This document shows positions 6,255-13,375 of a DNA stretch of 16,010 nucleotides, one piece after another. The translations under genes and the position numbers were made by a program. The DNA is from Bacillota bacterium. Lineage in GTDB: Bacteria > Bacillota > Clostridia > Acetivibrionales > DTU013. The stretch spans positions 1-16,010 of the forward strand of contig JAEYON010000025.1 of assembly GCA_023411645.1 (NCBI GenBank), given 5' to 3'. Under the pieces are notes generated by a model. That model ran no database searches, was not told the origin of the DNA, and saw only the letters and a program-made list of their open reading frames with translations. Each line of letters starts with the position of its first letter. Position 1 is the stretch's first letter.

Positions 6255-7112
6255 ATGAAAAAAAGTATTGCAATTGTAATTTCGATCTTACTGCTTTCAC
6301 TCGCTTTTCTCTCATTGGCCGGCTGTGGCGCATCCGCAGGCGATAAAGGTGTTAAAGTGATCGATATTCCGCTTACAGAAGAAGAGTACGCTTTTGGCGT
6401 AGACAAAAATCAGCCGGAGCTTCTCGAACAGGTCAATAAATTTATTGCCCAGATTAAATCAGACGGAACCTTTGAAGAAATATGCAACAAGTATTTTGGT
6501 GACGGAACACCGGAAGCTGTTACATCCGCCGAACTTGACGCAGCCAAGGACCAGTTTGTTGTTGCCACAAATGCCGGATTTGAACCCTTTGAATATATGG
6601 TTGGCGACAAATACTACGGGATTGATATGGAAATAGCAGCGCTCCTTGCGAAGCATTTGGGAAAAGAGCTTGTCATCGACAACATGGATTTCGATGCGGT
6701 TTGTCTGTCCGTAGGACAGGGTAAGTGCGACATCGCAATGGCCGGCCTTACAATAAAGGAAGACAGAAAAGAATATGTTGAGTTCTCTGACAAATACTAT
6801 GATGCAGCTCAGAAGATTATTGCCAAGGCATCGGATAAGGCATTTGACAGCTGCAAGACCGCAGATGATGTAGCGGCAGTTCTTTCAAAGCTCTCGAGCG
6901 ACAAGAAGATCGGCGTTCAGACAGGCACTACTGGCCAGTTCTATGTGGAAGGTGATCCTGACTGGGGATTTGAAGGGTATGACGTGGAATGTGTAGGGTA
7001 TAGGTCAGGTTCTCTTGCAGTACAGGATATGTTAAATGGCAACATCAGCTACGTCATTATCGACGAAGCGCCGGCTCAGAGTATTTCAAAAGCATTTAAC
7101 GAGATGAACTGA
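6255..7112 (+). CDS. Amino-acid ABC importer binding lipoprotein, circularly permuted
   Basis: This is a 285-aa lipoprotein: signal helix 4-20, lipobox L21-A-G-C24. The family is solute-binding protein family 3 (polar amino acids). Marks are ATNAGFEPFEY (104-114), GIDMEIAALLAKHLG (122-136), AGLTIKEDR with the carboxylate-binding Arg (163-171), VQTGTTGQFY (221-230) and a last strand VIIDEAPA (267-274). The chain stops soon after that, at 285, where normal members continue with a closing segment of about 45 residues. That segment (IPLTEEEYAFGVDK, then QINKxL-type helix and GTFEEICNKYF) is instead found at 38-81, before the core. The fold is probably complete but permuted. A good ribosome site (AAGGAGA) precedes the ATG. 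Ligand unknown; nearby C-S lyases suggest a sulfur amino acid. Confidence 0.9.
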   Translation: MKKSIAIVISILLLSLAFLSLAGCGASAGDKGVKVIDIPLTEEEYAFGVDKNQPELLEQVNKFIAQIKSDGTFEEICNKYFGDGTPEAVTSAELDAAKDQFVVATNAGFEPFEYMVGDKYYGIDMEIAALLAKHLGKELVIDNMDFDAVCLSVGQGKCDIAMAGLTIKEDRKEYVEFSDKYYDAAQKIIAKASDKAFDSCKTADDVAAVLSKLSSDKKIGVQTGTTGQFYVEGDPDWGFEGYDVECVGYRSGSLAVQDMLNGNISYVIIDEAPAQSISKAFNEMN

Positions 7113-7135
7113 CGTCTTAAACCAAAGGAATCAGT

Positions 7136-7846
7136 ATGGGAAACTTTGATAGAAAGCTAGCGAAATTCTGGGAAATATTTTACGAGTATGATGGTTACAC
7201 CAGGGTTCTTACCGGACTGAGGAATACGCTGTATATTGCGATCGTCGGACTGGCTTTGGGAATTCTGATTGGTACTGTCATCGCTGTCATAGAAGTTTTC
7301 CCAAAATACAAAAGGCTGCCCAGAATACTGAACCGTTTTTGCAGCCTCTATGTTGGGCTGTTCAGAGGTACGCCGATCGTAGTGCAGCTTCTGGTGGCTT
7401 ATTATGTAGTGCTGCCCTTGCTGGGATTGAAAATGCCCGGATTGAATGTCAGTGTGCTGGTATTCGGGCTGAACAGCGGCGCATATATTTCTGAAATCAT
7501 GCGAAGCGGCATTATGTCCGTGGATTCTGGTCAGATGGAAGCGGGTCGTGCCGTCGGTCTCAGCTACGGTGTTACGATGCTTAAAATCGTAGTGCCGCAG
7601 GCAGTTAAAAACATATTGCCCACACTTGGGAATGAGTTTATTGCATTGATCAAGGAAACCTCTGTTGTCAGCTTTGTTGGTGCGGCCGACCTGTATGTCG
7701 CATTCAATTATATAGGCACAAACAGCTATGAGTTCATGGTTCCATACCTTGTGATGGCATTGATTTATCTCGTGCTTGTTATGGCCATCGCGCTGCTGAT
7801 TAAAATCATGGAAAGGAGCCTGCGAAAAAGTGATAGACGTAATTGA
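7136..7846 (+). CDS. Amino-acid ABC importer permease (HisM/GlnP family)
   Basis: This is a 236-aa membrane protein. Hydrophobic segments lie at about 27-52, 75-96, 103-120, 165-185 and 200-224, fitting the five-helix HisM/HisQ type. The transport signature LFRGTPIVVQL (75-85) and the EAA loop EAGRAVGLSYGVTMLKIVVPQA (about 135-156), which docks the ATPase, are intact. It lies 23 bases after the binding-protein gene, and its end overlaps the ATPase start by 17 bases, so the three are made together. One permease gene implies a homodimer. AAAGGA precedes the ATG. Confidence 0.93.
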   Translation: MGNFDRKLAKFWEIFYEYDGYTRVLTGLRNTLYIAIVGLALGILIGTVIAVIEVFPKYKRLPRILNRFCSLYVGLFRGTPIVVQLLVAYYVVLPLLGLKMPGLNVSVLVFGLNSGAYISEIMRSGIMSVDSGQMEAGRAVGLSYGVTMLKIVVPQAVKNILPTLGNEFIALIKETSVVSFVGAADLYVAFNYIGTNSYEFMVPYLVMALIYLVLVMAIALLIKIMERSLRKSDRRN

Positions 7847-8654
7847 CCTGAAGAAGAATTACGGCAAGCTTGAAGTCCTCAAAGGGATTACCACCACCAT
7901 TAATGAAGGCGAAAAGGTTGCTATCGTAGGCCCATCCGGAAGCGGAAAAAGCACGTTTTTGCGTTGTCTGAACTGTATGGAGGATCCCACAAACGGATCC
8001 ATCATCTTCGACGGCGTTGATATAGCGGATCCAAAGGTGGATATTAACGTACACCGACGCCATATGGGCATGGTGTTTCAGCAATTTAATCTGTTTAACA
8101 ATAAAACGGTCATTCATAACATAATGCTTGCACCATTGCATATTGCTATCCATGATCTTAGGTCCAGGAAAGTCAAAAATTTCTTTATACGAATCAGAAA
8201 TCTGTTTGTATCTGAGAAAACTCCGCTTTATGAGATTGACACCACAGAGGAGCAGATCAAGGCTGCCGTTAGAGAGAATGCTATGCGGTTGCTAAAAAGG
8301 ATTGGTCTTGAGGAGAAGGCGGACGTCTATCCGTCCACGCTTTCAGGCGGCCAGAAGCAGAGGATAGCAATCATACGTGCACTGGCAATGAACCCTAAAG
8401 TCATGCTGTTTGATGAGCCTACATCAGCACTTGATCCGGAAATGGTCGGTGAGGTGCTGGACCTGATCAAACAGCTGGCAAACGAGGGCATGACTATGGT
8501 GATCGTCACTCATGAGATGGGGTTTGCCAAAGAAGTTGCAACAAGAGTGATGTTTATGGACGAAGGAAGGATCTTGGAGGAAAATGCCCCCGCGGAATTC
8601 TTCACTAATCCGCAGAACCCAAGAACTAGAGACTTCCTGTCAAAGGTGTTGTGA
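7830..8654 (+). CDS. Amino-acid ABC importer ATPase (GlnQ family) with insertion
   Basis: This is a 274-aa ATPase starting at GTG, with AAAGGAG at 7812-7818 inside the permease gene. All motifs are intact: Walker A GPSGSGKS (34-41), Q-loop VFQQF (82-86), signature LSGGQ (171-175), Walker B VMLFDEP (191-197), D-loop SALD and the H-loop His 228. GlnQ-type proteins are usually near 240 residues. The extra length is a segment of about 35 residues (about 105-140) in the helical subdomain between Q-loop and signature, rich in Arg, Lys and Phe (KVKNFFIRIRNLF). That face contacts the permease. The insertion keeps frame and the flanks align normally, so it is not a sequencing artefact or a broken gene. 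Confidence 0.93.
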   Translation: MIDVIDLKKNYGKLEVLKGITTTINEGEKVAIVGPSGSGKSTFLRCLNCMEDPTNGSIIFDGVDIADPKVDINVHRRHMGMVFQQFNLFNNKTVIHNIMLAPLHIAIHDLRSRKVKNFFIRIRNLFVSEKTPLYEIDTTEEQIKAAVRENAMRLLKRIGLEEKADVYPSTLSGGQKQRIAIIRALAMNPKVMLFDEPTSALDPEMVGEVLDLIKQLANEGMTMVIVTHEMGFAKEVATRVMFMDEGRILEENAPAEFFTNPQNPRTRDFLSKVL

Positions 8655-8672
8655 TAAAGGAAAGTATGACCT

Positions 8673-9377
8673 ATGTTGATACCGGAAAATTTAATCAATG
8701 AACATTTTGACGATAGATATTTTGATGTAGTCAATGCAATTGACGAAGCACAGCAGATTTTTTTCAGATATAACAGTCTTACCGAGCGGATTGCCGGCAT
8801 GACAAGCTGTCGCAATCCTTTTATCATTGGTGAAACAGGCTTTGGCGTGGGCCGTGTAGTTATTTCGCTGATGGAATTCTTAAAAAACAGCGGACTACAA
8901 AACTTATTTATCCAATACAATTCTGTTGAACTATACCCCCTGGATCCGGGAAGGATGCTAAATATATTAAATGGTTTCCGTGACCGGGCGGGGGAGGAGA
9001 TTGATGCGCTGGTAGAAGCCTACCGTCGCATTGATATCAATGCTCACGGCTGGCATTTCATAGAGCTGCGGCGATCCTTCGGAGTGATATGTCTGAGGCT
9101 TTGGATCGGAGAGGCGCTGGAAATGACTGAAGCTCTGGAGAAGCCCTGCGATGTCTGGTTCCTGGACGGACATGGCCCTAAAAAGAATCCTTCCATGTGG
9201 CGCCCCGAGCTGCTGATGTCGATTGGAGAAAAGACAAAGACCGGCGGATCCTGCTCAACCTTTACGGTGGCAGGCGCGGTCCAGAGATCCTTGACTGCAG
9301 CAGGTTTTTCTACCGAGAAGCTTCCCGGATGCGGAGGCAAAAAAGAAGTCCTGCATGGGGTGAAAAAAGCTATATAG
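8673..9377 (+). CDS. mnmD: tRNA U34 methyltransferase MnmD (MnmC N-domain, standalone)
   Basis: This is a 234-aa Rossmann methyltransferase of the DUF752/Methyltransf_30 family. The SAM loop is GETGFGVG (53-60). WFLDGHGPKKNPSMW (162-176) matches the conserved 'WFLDGFAPxKNPxMW' of MnmC, and TGGSCSTFTVAGAVQRSL with a late PGCGGKKEVLHG completes the pattern. It methylates the aminomethyl group on the wobble uridine of certain tRNAs, the last step to mnm5(s2)U. The FAD-oxidase half of the bifunctional enterobacterial MnmC is absent, as in other standalone versions. AAAGGAAAG lies eight bases before ATG. It starts 18 bases after the ATPase gene, so it is probably the fourth gene of the importer operon. 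Confidence 0.88.
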   Translation: MLIPENLINEHFDDRYFDVVNAIDEAQQIFFRYNSLTERIAGMTSCRNPFIIGETGFGVGRVVISLMEFLKNSGLQNLFIQYNSVELYPLDPGRMLNILNGFRDRAGEEIDALVEAYRRIDINAHGWHFIELRRSFGVICLRLWIGEALEMTEALEKPCDVWFLDGHGPKKNPSMWRPELLMSIGEKTKTGGSCSTFTVAGAVQRSLTAAGFSTEKLPGCGGKKEVLHGVKKAI

Positions 9378-9378
9378 A

Positions 9379-9407
9379 TTGATTTCGCTCAAAAATTAAC
9401 ATATAAT
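9379..9407 (+). promoter_or_regulatory. Promoter of the small membrane-protein gene
   Basis: -35 TTGATT (9379-9384), a 17-base spacer and a perfect -10 TATAAT (9402-9407). Transcription would start near 9413-9414, at the very edge of the ribosome site GGGTGAT, so the leader would be only about 11 bases. Confidence 0.5.
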
Positions 9408-9424
9408 GTAATAGGGTGATGTAA

Positions 9425-9790
9425 ATGGCTGAAACAAAGAGGACATTTGTCGAAAGACGAAAAGGCCCGGATACCGTTGTTAAGGCTGTGTGGTGGGTCG
9501 TAGGAATAAGCTGGCTGCTTATTATTACAGCGCTGGTTTTTACCGATAAAGCAAAGCCTGAAAAAACCACTTTTTTTGATCGCCTGTTTGAGGTCTCCGT
9601 AAGAAGCTATTGGGATCAGGATCTTCTTCAAAATGCATTTTATGTTCTGCTTGTGAACCTTGTTATCTGCATAATCGGCTTTGTCATGAATATGATGAGA
9701 CAGAAGAGAAAAACAGATAAAATCAGCAAATCAATCATTGTGCTTACCGCTATTACGCTAACAGGTATCCTGTGGTATATGTTCTCCTGA
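9425..9790 (+). CDS. Small three-helix membrane protein, unknown function
   Basis: This is a 121-aa protein that I do not recognise. The N-terminus is charged (MAETKRTFVERRKGPD). Three hydrophobic segments follow at about 22-41, 69-89 and 102-119, with a loop between the first two (KAKPEKTTFFDRLFEVSVRSYWDQDLL) that probably lies outside and a basic cytoplasmic loop RQKRKTDK between the second and third. There is no signal peptidase site. GGGTGAT just before ATG is a usable ribosome site. It lies between mnmD and the radical-SAM gene with its own likely promoter, so its link to either is open. Confidence 0.7.
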   Translation: MAETKRTFVERRKGPDTVVKAVWWVVGISWLLIITALVFTDKAKPEKTTFFDRLFEVSVRSYWDQDLLQNAFYVLLVNLVICIIGFVMNMMRQKRKTDKISKSIIVLTAITLTGILWYMFS

Positions 9791-9835
9791 ATTCAAACAA
9801 TAAATAGAAATAATTACATCGTGAAGTGAATATCG

Positions 9836-9889
9836 TAACCCCAATTTTGTAAAAAATAGAAAGTAACTAGATTTTTGAGTAAGGGGTTA
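9836..9889 (+). promoter_or_regulatory. Leader hairpin that may hide the radical-SAM ribosome site
   Basis: The outer arms TAACCCC (9836-9842) and GGGGTTA (9883-9889) are perfect. An inner stem AAAAATAG / CTAG-ATTTTT can form between them with a two-base bulge. The right outer arm contains AAGGGG (9881-9886), the only ribosome-site candidate for the gene at 9898. The pairing would therefore block initiation. Confidence 0.4.
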
Positions 9890-9897
9890 TTGATACA

Positions 9898-11409
9898 ATG
9901 AAAATACTTCTTGTTAATCCGCAGTCTCCAAATACATTCTGGAGCTTTACCTATGCATTGAAATTCATTTCAAGGAAATCAAGCTTCCCTCCTCTAGGGC
10001 TTATTACAATTGCCGCGATGCTTCCCTCTTCATGGGATAAAAAACTTGTGGATATGAATACCACTGCTCTTAAAGATAGAGACATCCAGTGGGCGGATTT
10101 CGTTTTTATCAGCGCAATGGTAATACAAAAAGCATCCGCAAGGGAAGTGATAGATCGGTGTAAATCGTTCAGTAGAAAAACAGTGGCAGGAGGGCCTCTT
10201 TTTACAGCCGATTTTTCTGAATATGAGGATGTAGATCACTTGCTGCTGCAGGAGGGAGAACTAACTGTTCCGCAATTTTTGCGCGATTTGGAGAGGGGTG
10301 AGCCGAAGCATATTTATACGGCAGACGGCTGGGCGGACCTATCCGTGACGCCTGTCCCGGCTTGGAACTTGGTGAAGCTTCACTCTTATGCTACACTGAA
10401 TATACAGTATTCCCGCGGATGTCCTTACAACTGCGAATTCTGCAATATTACAACGCTCTTTGGACATTTACCCCGGACCAAATCGTCGCAACAGCTTCTC
10501 CGGGAGCTTGATGAGATTTATAAATATGGGTGGAGGGGCGGAATATTCTTTGTAGATGATAATTTTATAGGCAACAAGAAAAAGTTAAAAGATGAAATCC
10601 TGCCCGAACTGATCCGTTGGATGGATGAGAGAAATCACCCTTTCAGCTTCCTAACCGAGGTTTCTGTCAATCTCTCAGACGATGATGATCTGATGCGGCT
10701 TATGGTCAGAGCAGGCTTCAATTCAGTTTTTGTTGGAATTGAGACCGTCAATGAAGAAAGTCTTGCCGAGTGCAGCAAGAACCAGAATCAGAACCGAGAT
10801 CTTGTGGAGTGTGTTAAGAAAATGCAGCGATTCGGACTGCAGGTCCAGGGCGGATTTATTGTAGGATTTGACAGTGACAATAGTACGGTTTTTAGAAGGA
10901 TGATTGATTTTATACAGGATAGTGGGATCGTTACCGCTATGGTGGGACTATTGAACGCGCCTAAGGGGACCCGGCTCTATCAGCGGCTGATGAAGGAGGG
11001 CAGGATATCGTCAAGCTTTACCGGTAATAATACGGATCTGTCAATAAATTTCACACCAGCAATGGAGTTGAGTGTTTTGCTTGGCGGATACCAAAAAATA
11101 ATACATACTATTTATTCGCCAAAGTATTATTATAAGAGGATTATGAATTTTCTGAAAGAATACAAGCCTTTGCGGCTTGGCATGCCACGTATCGGCCTTG
11201 ATCAAGTTGGTGCGCTGATTAGAGCAAATATCAGGATCGGTTTTTTAGGAAAGGGCCGAAGGTATTACTGGAAATTATTCTTTTGGTCTGTATTCAGGAG
11301 ACCCGATGTATTTCCGCTGGCGATTACATTGTCCATCTACGGCTATCATTTCAGGAAAATTTTTGGCATAGGCAAATCGCTATCGGATTCTTCAATCAAT
11401 CCGGAGTAA
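9898..11409 (+). CDS. B12-binding radical-SAM protein, HpnP/DUF4070 type
   Basis: This is a 503-aa protein. Residues 1-140 form a cobalamin-binding-type Rossmann domain (MKILLVNPQSPNTFWS, then PPLGLITIAAML and VAGGPLF). The radical-SAM domain has the iron-sulfur motif C175-PYN-C179-EF-C182, the strand FFVDDNFIGNKKKLK, FVGIETVNEESL and GGFIVGFDSD. Residues about 370-470 match the DUF4070 tail seen in the group that contains the hopanoid C-2 methylase HpnP. Such enzymes move methyl groups or rearrange unactivated carbons. No squalene-hopene cyclase or other hopanoid gene is in the window, so the substrate is unknown. AAGGGG lies 11 bases before ATG, longer than ideal, and inside a possible hairpin. 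Confidence 0.85.
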   Translation: MKILLVNPQSPNTFWSFTYALKFISRKSSFPPLGLITIAAMLPSSWDKKLVDMNTTALKDRDIQWADFVFISAMVIQKASAREVIDRCKSFSRKTVAGGPLFTADFSEYEDVDHLLLQEGELTVPQFLRDLERGEPKHIYTADGWADLSVTPVPAWNLVKLHSYATLNIQYSRGCPYNCEFCNITTLFGHLPRTKSSQQLLRELDEIYKYGWRGGIFFVDDNFIGNKKKLKDEILPELIRWMDERNHPFSFLTEVSVNLSDDDDLMRLMVRAGFNSVFVGIETVNEESLAECSKNQNQNRDLVECVKKMQRFGLQVQGGFIVGFDSDNSTVFRRMIDFIQDSGIVTAMVGLLNAPKGTRLYQRLMKEGRISSSFTGNNTDLSINFTPAMELSVLLGGYQKIIHTIYSPKYYYKRIMNFLKEYKPLRLGMPRIGLDQVGALIRANIRIGFLGKGRRYYWKLFFWSVFRRPDVFPLAITLSIYGYHFRKIFGIGKSLSDSSINPE

Positions 11410-11430
11410 TCTATTTTATTCCTTACGCTA

Positions 11431-11460
11431 TTTACAAAAAACAATACAGCAGTTTATTAT
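11431..11460 (+). promoter_or_regulatory. Candidate deoC promoter
   Basis: -35 TTTACA (11431-11436), an 18-base spacer and -10 TATTAT (11455-11460), leaving a leader of about 45 bases before the TTG start. Confidence 0.5.
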
Positions 11461-11511
11461 AGTAGTAACAGTTGACAAAAAAACAGTGATCGAAGTATGG
11501 AGGAAATAAGA

Positions 11512-12168
11512 TTGGAAGATAAGATATTTGCAAATGTGTTTGATCACACAATTTTAAAAGCTGAGGCAACAAGACAACAGGTTATGCAGTTATGCAAGGA
11601 AGCTCTGGAAAACGGTTTTGCATCTGTGTGTGTAAATTCTTGTTATACTGATTTGGTTGCCGCACAGTTGAAGGGATCTAATGTAAAAACATGTGTTGTT
11701 GTAGGATTTCCATTAGGTGCCATGTCATCACGGTCCAAAGCCTTTGAGGCGAGGGATGCTGTTGAATCTGGCGCACAGGAAATAGATATGGTGATCAATG
11801 TCGGAGCATTAAAGGAAAATGATCTGCAGTATGTTGAAAATGACATCAAAGCTGTAGTGGATGCGGTAGATAGTAAAGCAATAGTAAAGGTAATTATAGA
11901 AACCTGCCTATTGACAGATGAAGAAAAAGTTACAGCATGTAAACTGGCTAAAAAGGCTGGCGCTGATTTTGTCAAGACCTCCACCGGGTTCAGTACAGGA
12001 GGTGCAACAGCGGAGGATGTGGCATTAATGAGAAAGATAGTTGGAGAGAGCATGGGTGTTAAGGCGTCAGGCGGTATCAGGGATTACGAAACCGCTGTCA
12101 CAATGATAAGGGCTGGAGCTAGCAGGCTGGGAACCAGTGCGACAGTGAAAATAGTAAAAAATATATAG
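11512..12168 (+). CDS. deoC: Deoxyribose-phosphate aldolase
   Basis: This is a 218-aa TIM-barrel class I aldolase that splits 2-deoxyribose-5-phosphate to glyceraldehyde-3-phosphate and acetaldehyde in nucleoside salvage. TTG 11512 is preferred because GGAGG (11499-11503) lies eight bases before it. An in-frame ATG at 11497 overlaps that ribosome site and has none of its own; using it would add five residues. Catalytic residues (TTG numbering): Schiff-base Lys 155 in FVKTSTGF, Lys 184 in VKASGGIRD and Asp 92 in EIDMVIN. FDHTILK near the start and TSATVKIV at the end are typical. No other deo gene is adjacent, so it appears to be a single-gene unit. Confidence 0.95.
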   Translation: MEDKIFANVFDHTILKAEATRQQVMQLCKEALENGFASVCVNSCYTDLVAAQLKGSNVKTCVVVGFPLGAMSSRSKAFEARDAVESGAQEIDMVINVGALKENDLQYVENDIKAVVDAVDSKAIVKVIIETCLLTDEEKVTACKLAKKAGADFVKTSTGFSTGGATAEDVALMRKIVGESMGVKASGGIRDYETAVTMIRAGASRLGTSATVKIVKNI

Positions 12169-12242
12169 GTTGTTTCAACAGAGCTTATCAGGGATTTGAT
12201 TTTTGGATGAGTGTTTATATAATAATTAAAGTTAAAAGAACG

Positions 12243-12272
12243 TTGAGCTGCCACGCACCGGTTTGGTATAAT
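12243..12272 (+). promoter_or_regulatory. Promoter of the 2-hydroxyacid dehydrogenase gene
   Basis: -35 TTGAGC (12243-12248), an 18-base spacer and an extended -10 TGGTATAAT (12264-12272). The leader is about 28 bases. Confidence 0.7.
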
Positions 12273-12306
12273 ATAGACAATATGAAATAAACAGAGGTGA
12301 CAGCAG

Positions 12307-13257
12307 GTGAAGAACATACTGGTACTACTCCCTTTGAAAGAAGCACATAAAAAACTGTTGGAGGAGAAAGCCCCCTCCGCAAATTTTGTGTATACGAAGC
12401 CGGATGAAGTTGATGAGAATGTCGTTCGCAATGCAAATATTATTTTTGGTCCTCCTCCGTTGGAGCATATAAAGGATTCAAAGAACCTTGAATGGGTGCA
12501 GCTTCAAATGGCAGGGGTCGATGGATTAATCAAGAATGCTTCGTTCCCGGACGGAATTTTGTTGACTAATGCATCGGGTGCGTACGGTCTGGCCATATCT
12601 GAGTACATGCTTGGAGTTTTACTGGAGATGTTTAAAAACCTTCATATCTACCGGGATAAACAGATGCAGGCAGATTGGTCCTATGCGGGCAAGGTACAGG
12701 CCATCTACCATTCCACAGCCCTTATTGCCGGATTGGGAGATATTGGGGGAGAGTTTGCCCGCAGGCTGAATTTACTGGGTGCGTATACCATAGGTGTCAG
12801 ACGGAAGGATACCAATAAACCTGAGTATATAAACGAGCTTTACCTAATGGATAAATTTGCGGAGATACTGCCCCGTGCAGATATTGTTGCCTTGAGTTTG
12901 CCTGGGACCAGCCTCACAAATAAAATCATAAATGCCGATACCCTAAAACTGATGAAGAAAAATGCTGTATTGATCAATGTTGGCCGAGGAACAGCCATCG
13001 ACACGGAAGCTTTATGTGATGCGCTCGAGAGCGGGCAGATCGCCGGAGCTGCTCTTGATGTGACAGATCCTGAACCACTGCCGGCGGATCACCGGCTGTG
13101 GAAAATTAAAAATGCCATTATTACGCCCCATATATCTGGCGGTTTCAGCCTACCTGAAACCTTCGAAAGGATCGTTAGGATCTTTGCGGACAATTTGGAT
13201 GCATATATGAACGGAAGAAGGCTGTCAAATATTGTAGACCTTTCCGCAGGTTATTAA
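12307..13257 (+). CDS. D-isomer-specific 2-hydroxyacid dehydrogenase
   Basis: This is a 316-aa NAD(P)-dependent oxidoreductase of the phosphoglycerate-dehydrogenase superfamily. The GTG start is fixed by AGAGGTGA six bases upstream. Residues 1-100 and the C-terminal end form the substrate domain; the nucleotide domain holds AGLGDIGG (141-148). The catalytic triad is present: Arg 227 in NVGRGT, Glu 256 in DPEPLP and His 275 in TPHISGG. The motif order and short length fit the group that also includes glyoxylate/hydroxypyruvate reductases rather than SerA, which carries an extra ACT domain. The substrate is not predictable. It stands alone between its promoter and a strong terminator. Confidence 0.92.
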   Translation: MKNILVLLPLKEAHKKLLEEKAPSANFVYTKPDEVDENVVRNANIIFGPPPLEHIKDSKNLEWVQLQMAGVDGLIKNASFPDGILLTNASGAYGLAISEYMLGVLLEMFKNLHIYRDKQMQADWSYAGKVQAIYHSTALIAGLGDIGGEFARRLNLLGAYTIGVRRKDTNKPEYINELYLMDKFAEILPRADIVALSLPGTSLTNKIINADTLKLMKKNAVLINVGRGTAIDTEALCDALESGQIAGAALDVTDPEPLPADHRLWKIKNAIITPHISGGFSLPETFERIVRIFADNLDAYMNGRRLSNIVDLSAGY

Positions 13258-13302
13258 TTCTCGCTTATAGGTGTTATTACCAGTAAGTGCAAAATAACAA
13301 TG

Positions 13303-13370
13303 CTCAGCGGGCCGGTGTACCGGCGTGTTTACGGTGTGACCGGCACGCTGAGTGGTTTTATTTTTAATGA
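13303..13370 (+). terminator. Strong terminator after the dehydrogenase gene
   Basis: CTCAGCG (13303-13309) pairs with CGCTGAG (13346-13352). After one mismatch GCCGGT pairs with ACCGGC, and an inner ACCG/CGGT stem lies inside. TGGTTTTATTTTT follows. The left half GCCGGT-GT-ACCGGC can also fold alone. It separates the convergent AIM24 gene, for which the reverse side has only a weak T run. Confidence 0.85.
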
Positions 13371-13375
13371 TATGC

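Noticed and set aside
8510..8920. 136-codon open frame on the minus strand across the ATPase/mnmD junction
   Set aside because: It spans two well-supported genes on the other strand and shows no recognisable domain.
11472..11500. TTGACA at 11472 as the -35 of the deoC promoter
   Set aside because: A -10 at the right distance would be GTATGG or TATGGA, and transcription would begin after the ribosome site.
11643..12053. 136-codon open frame on the minus strand inside deoC
   Set aside because: Shadow of deoC: no ribosome site, low-complexity Ser/Thr/Ala product, no family marks.
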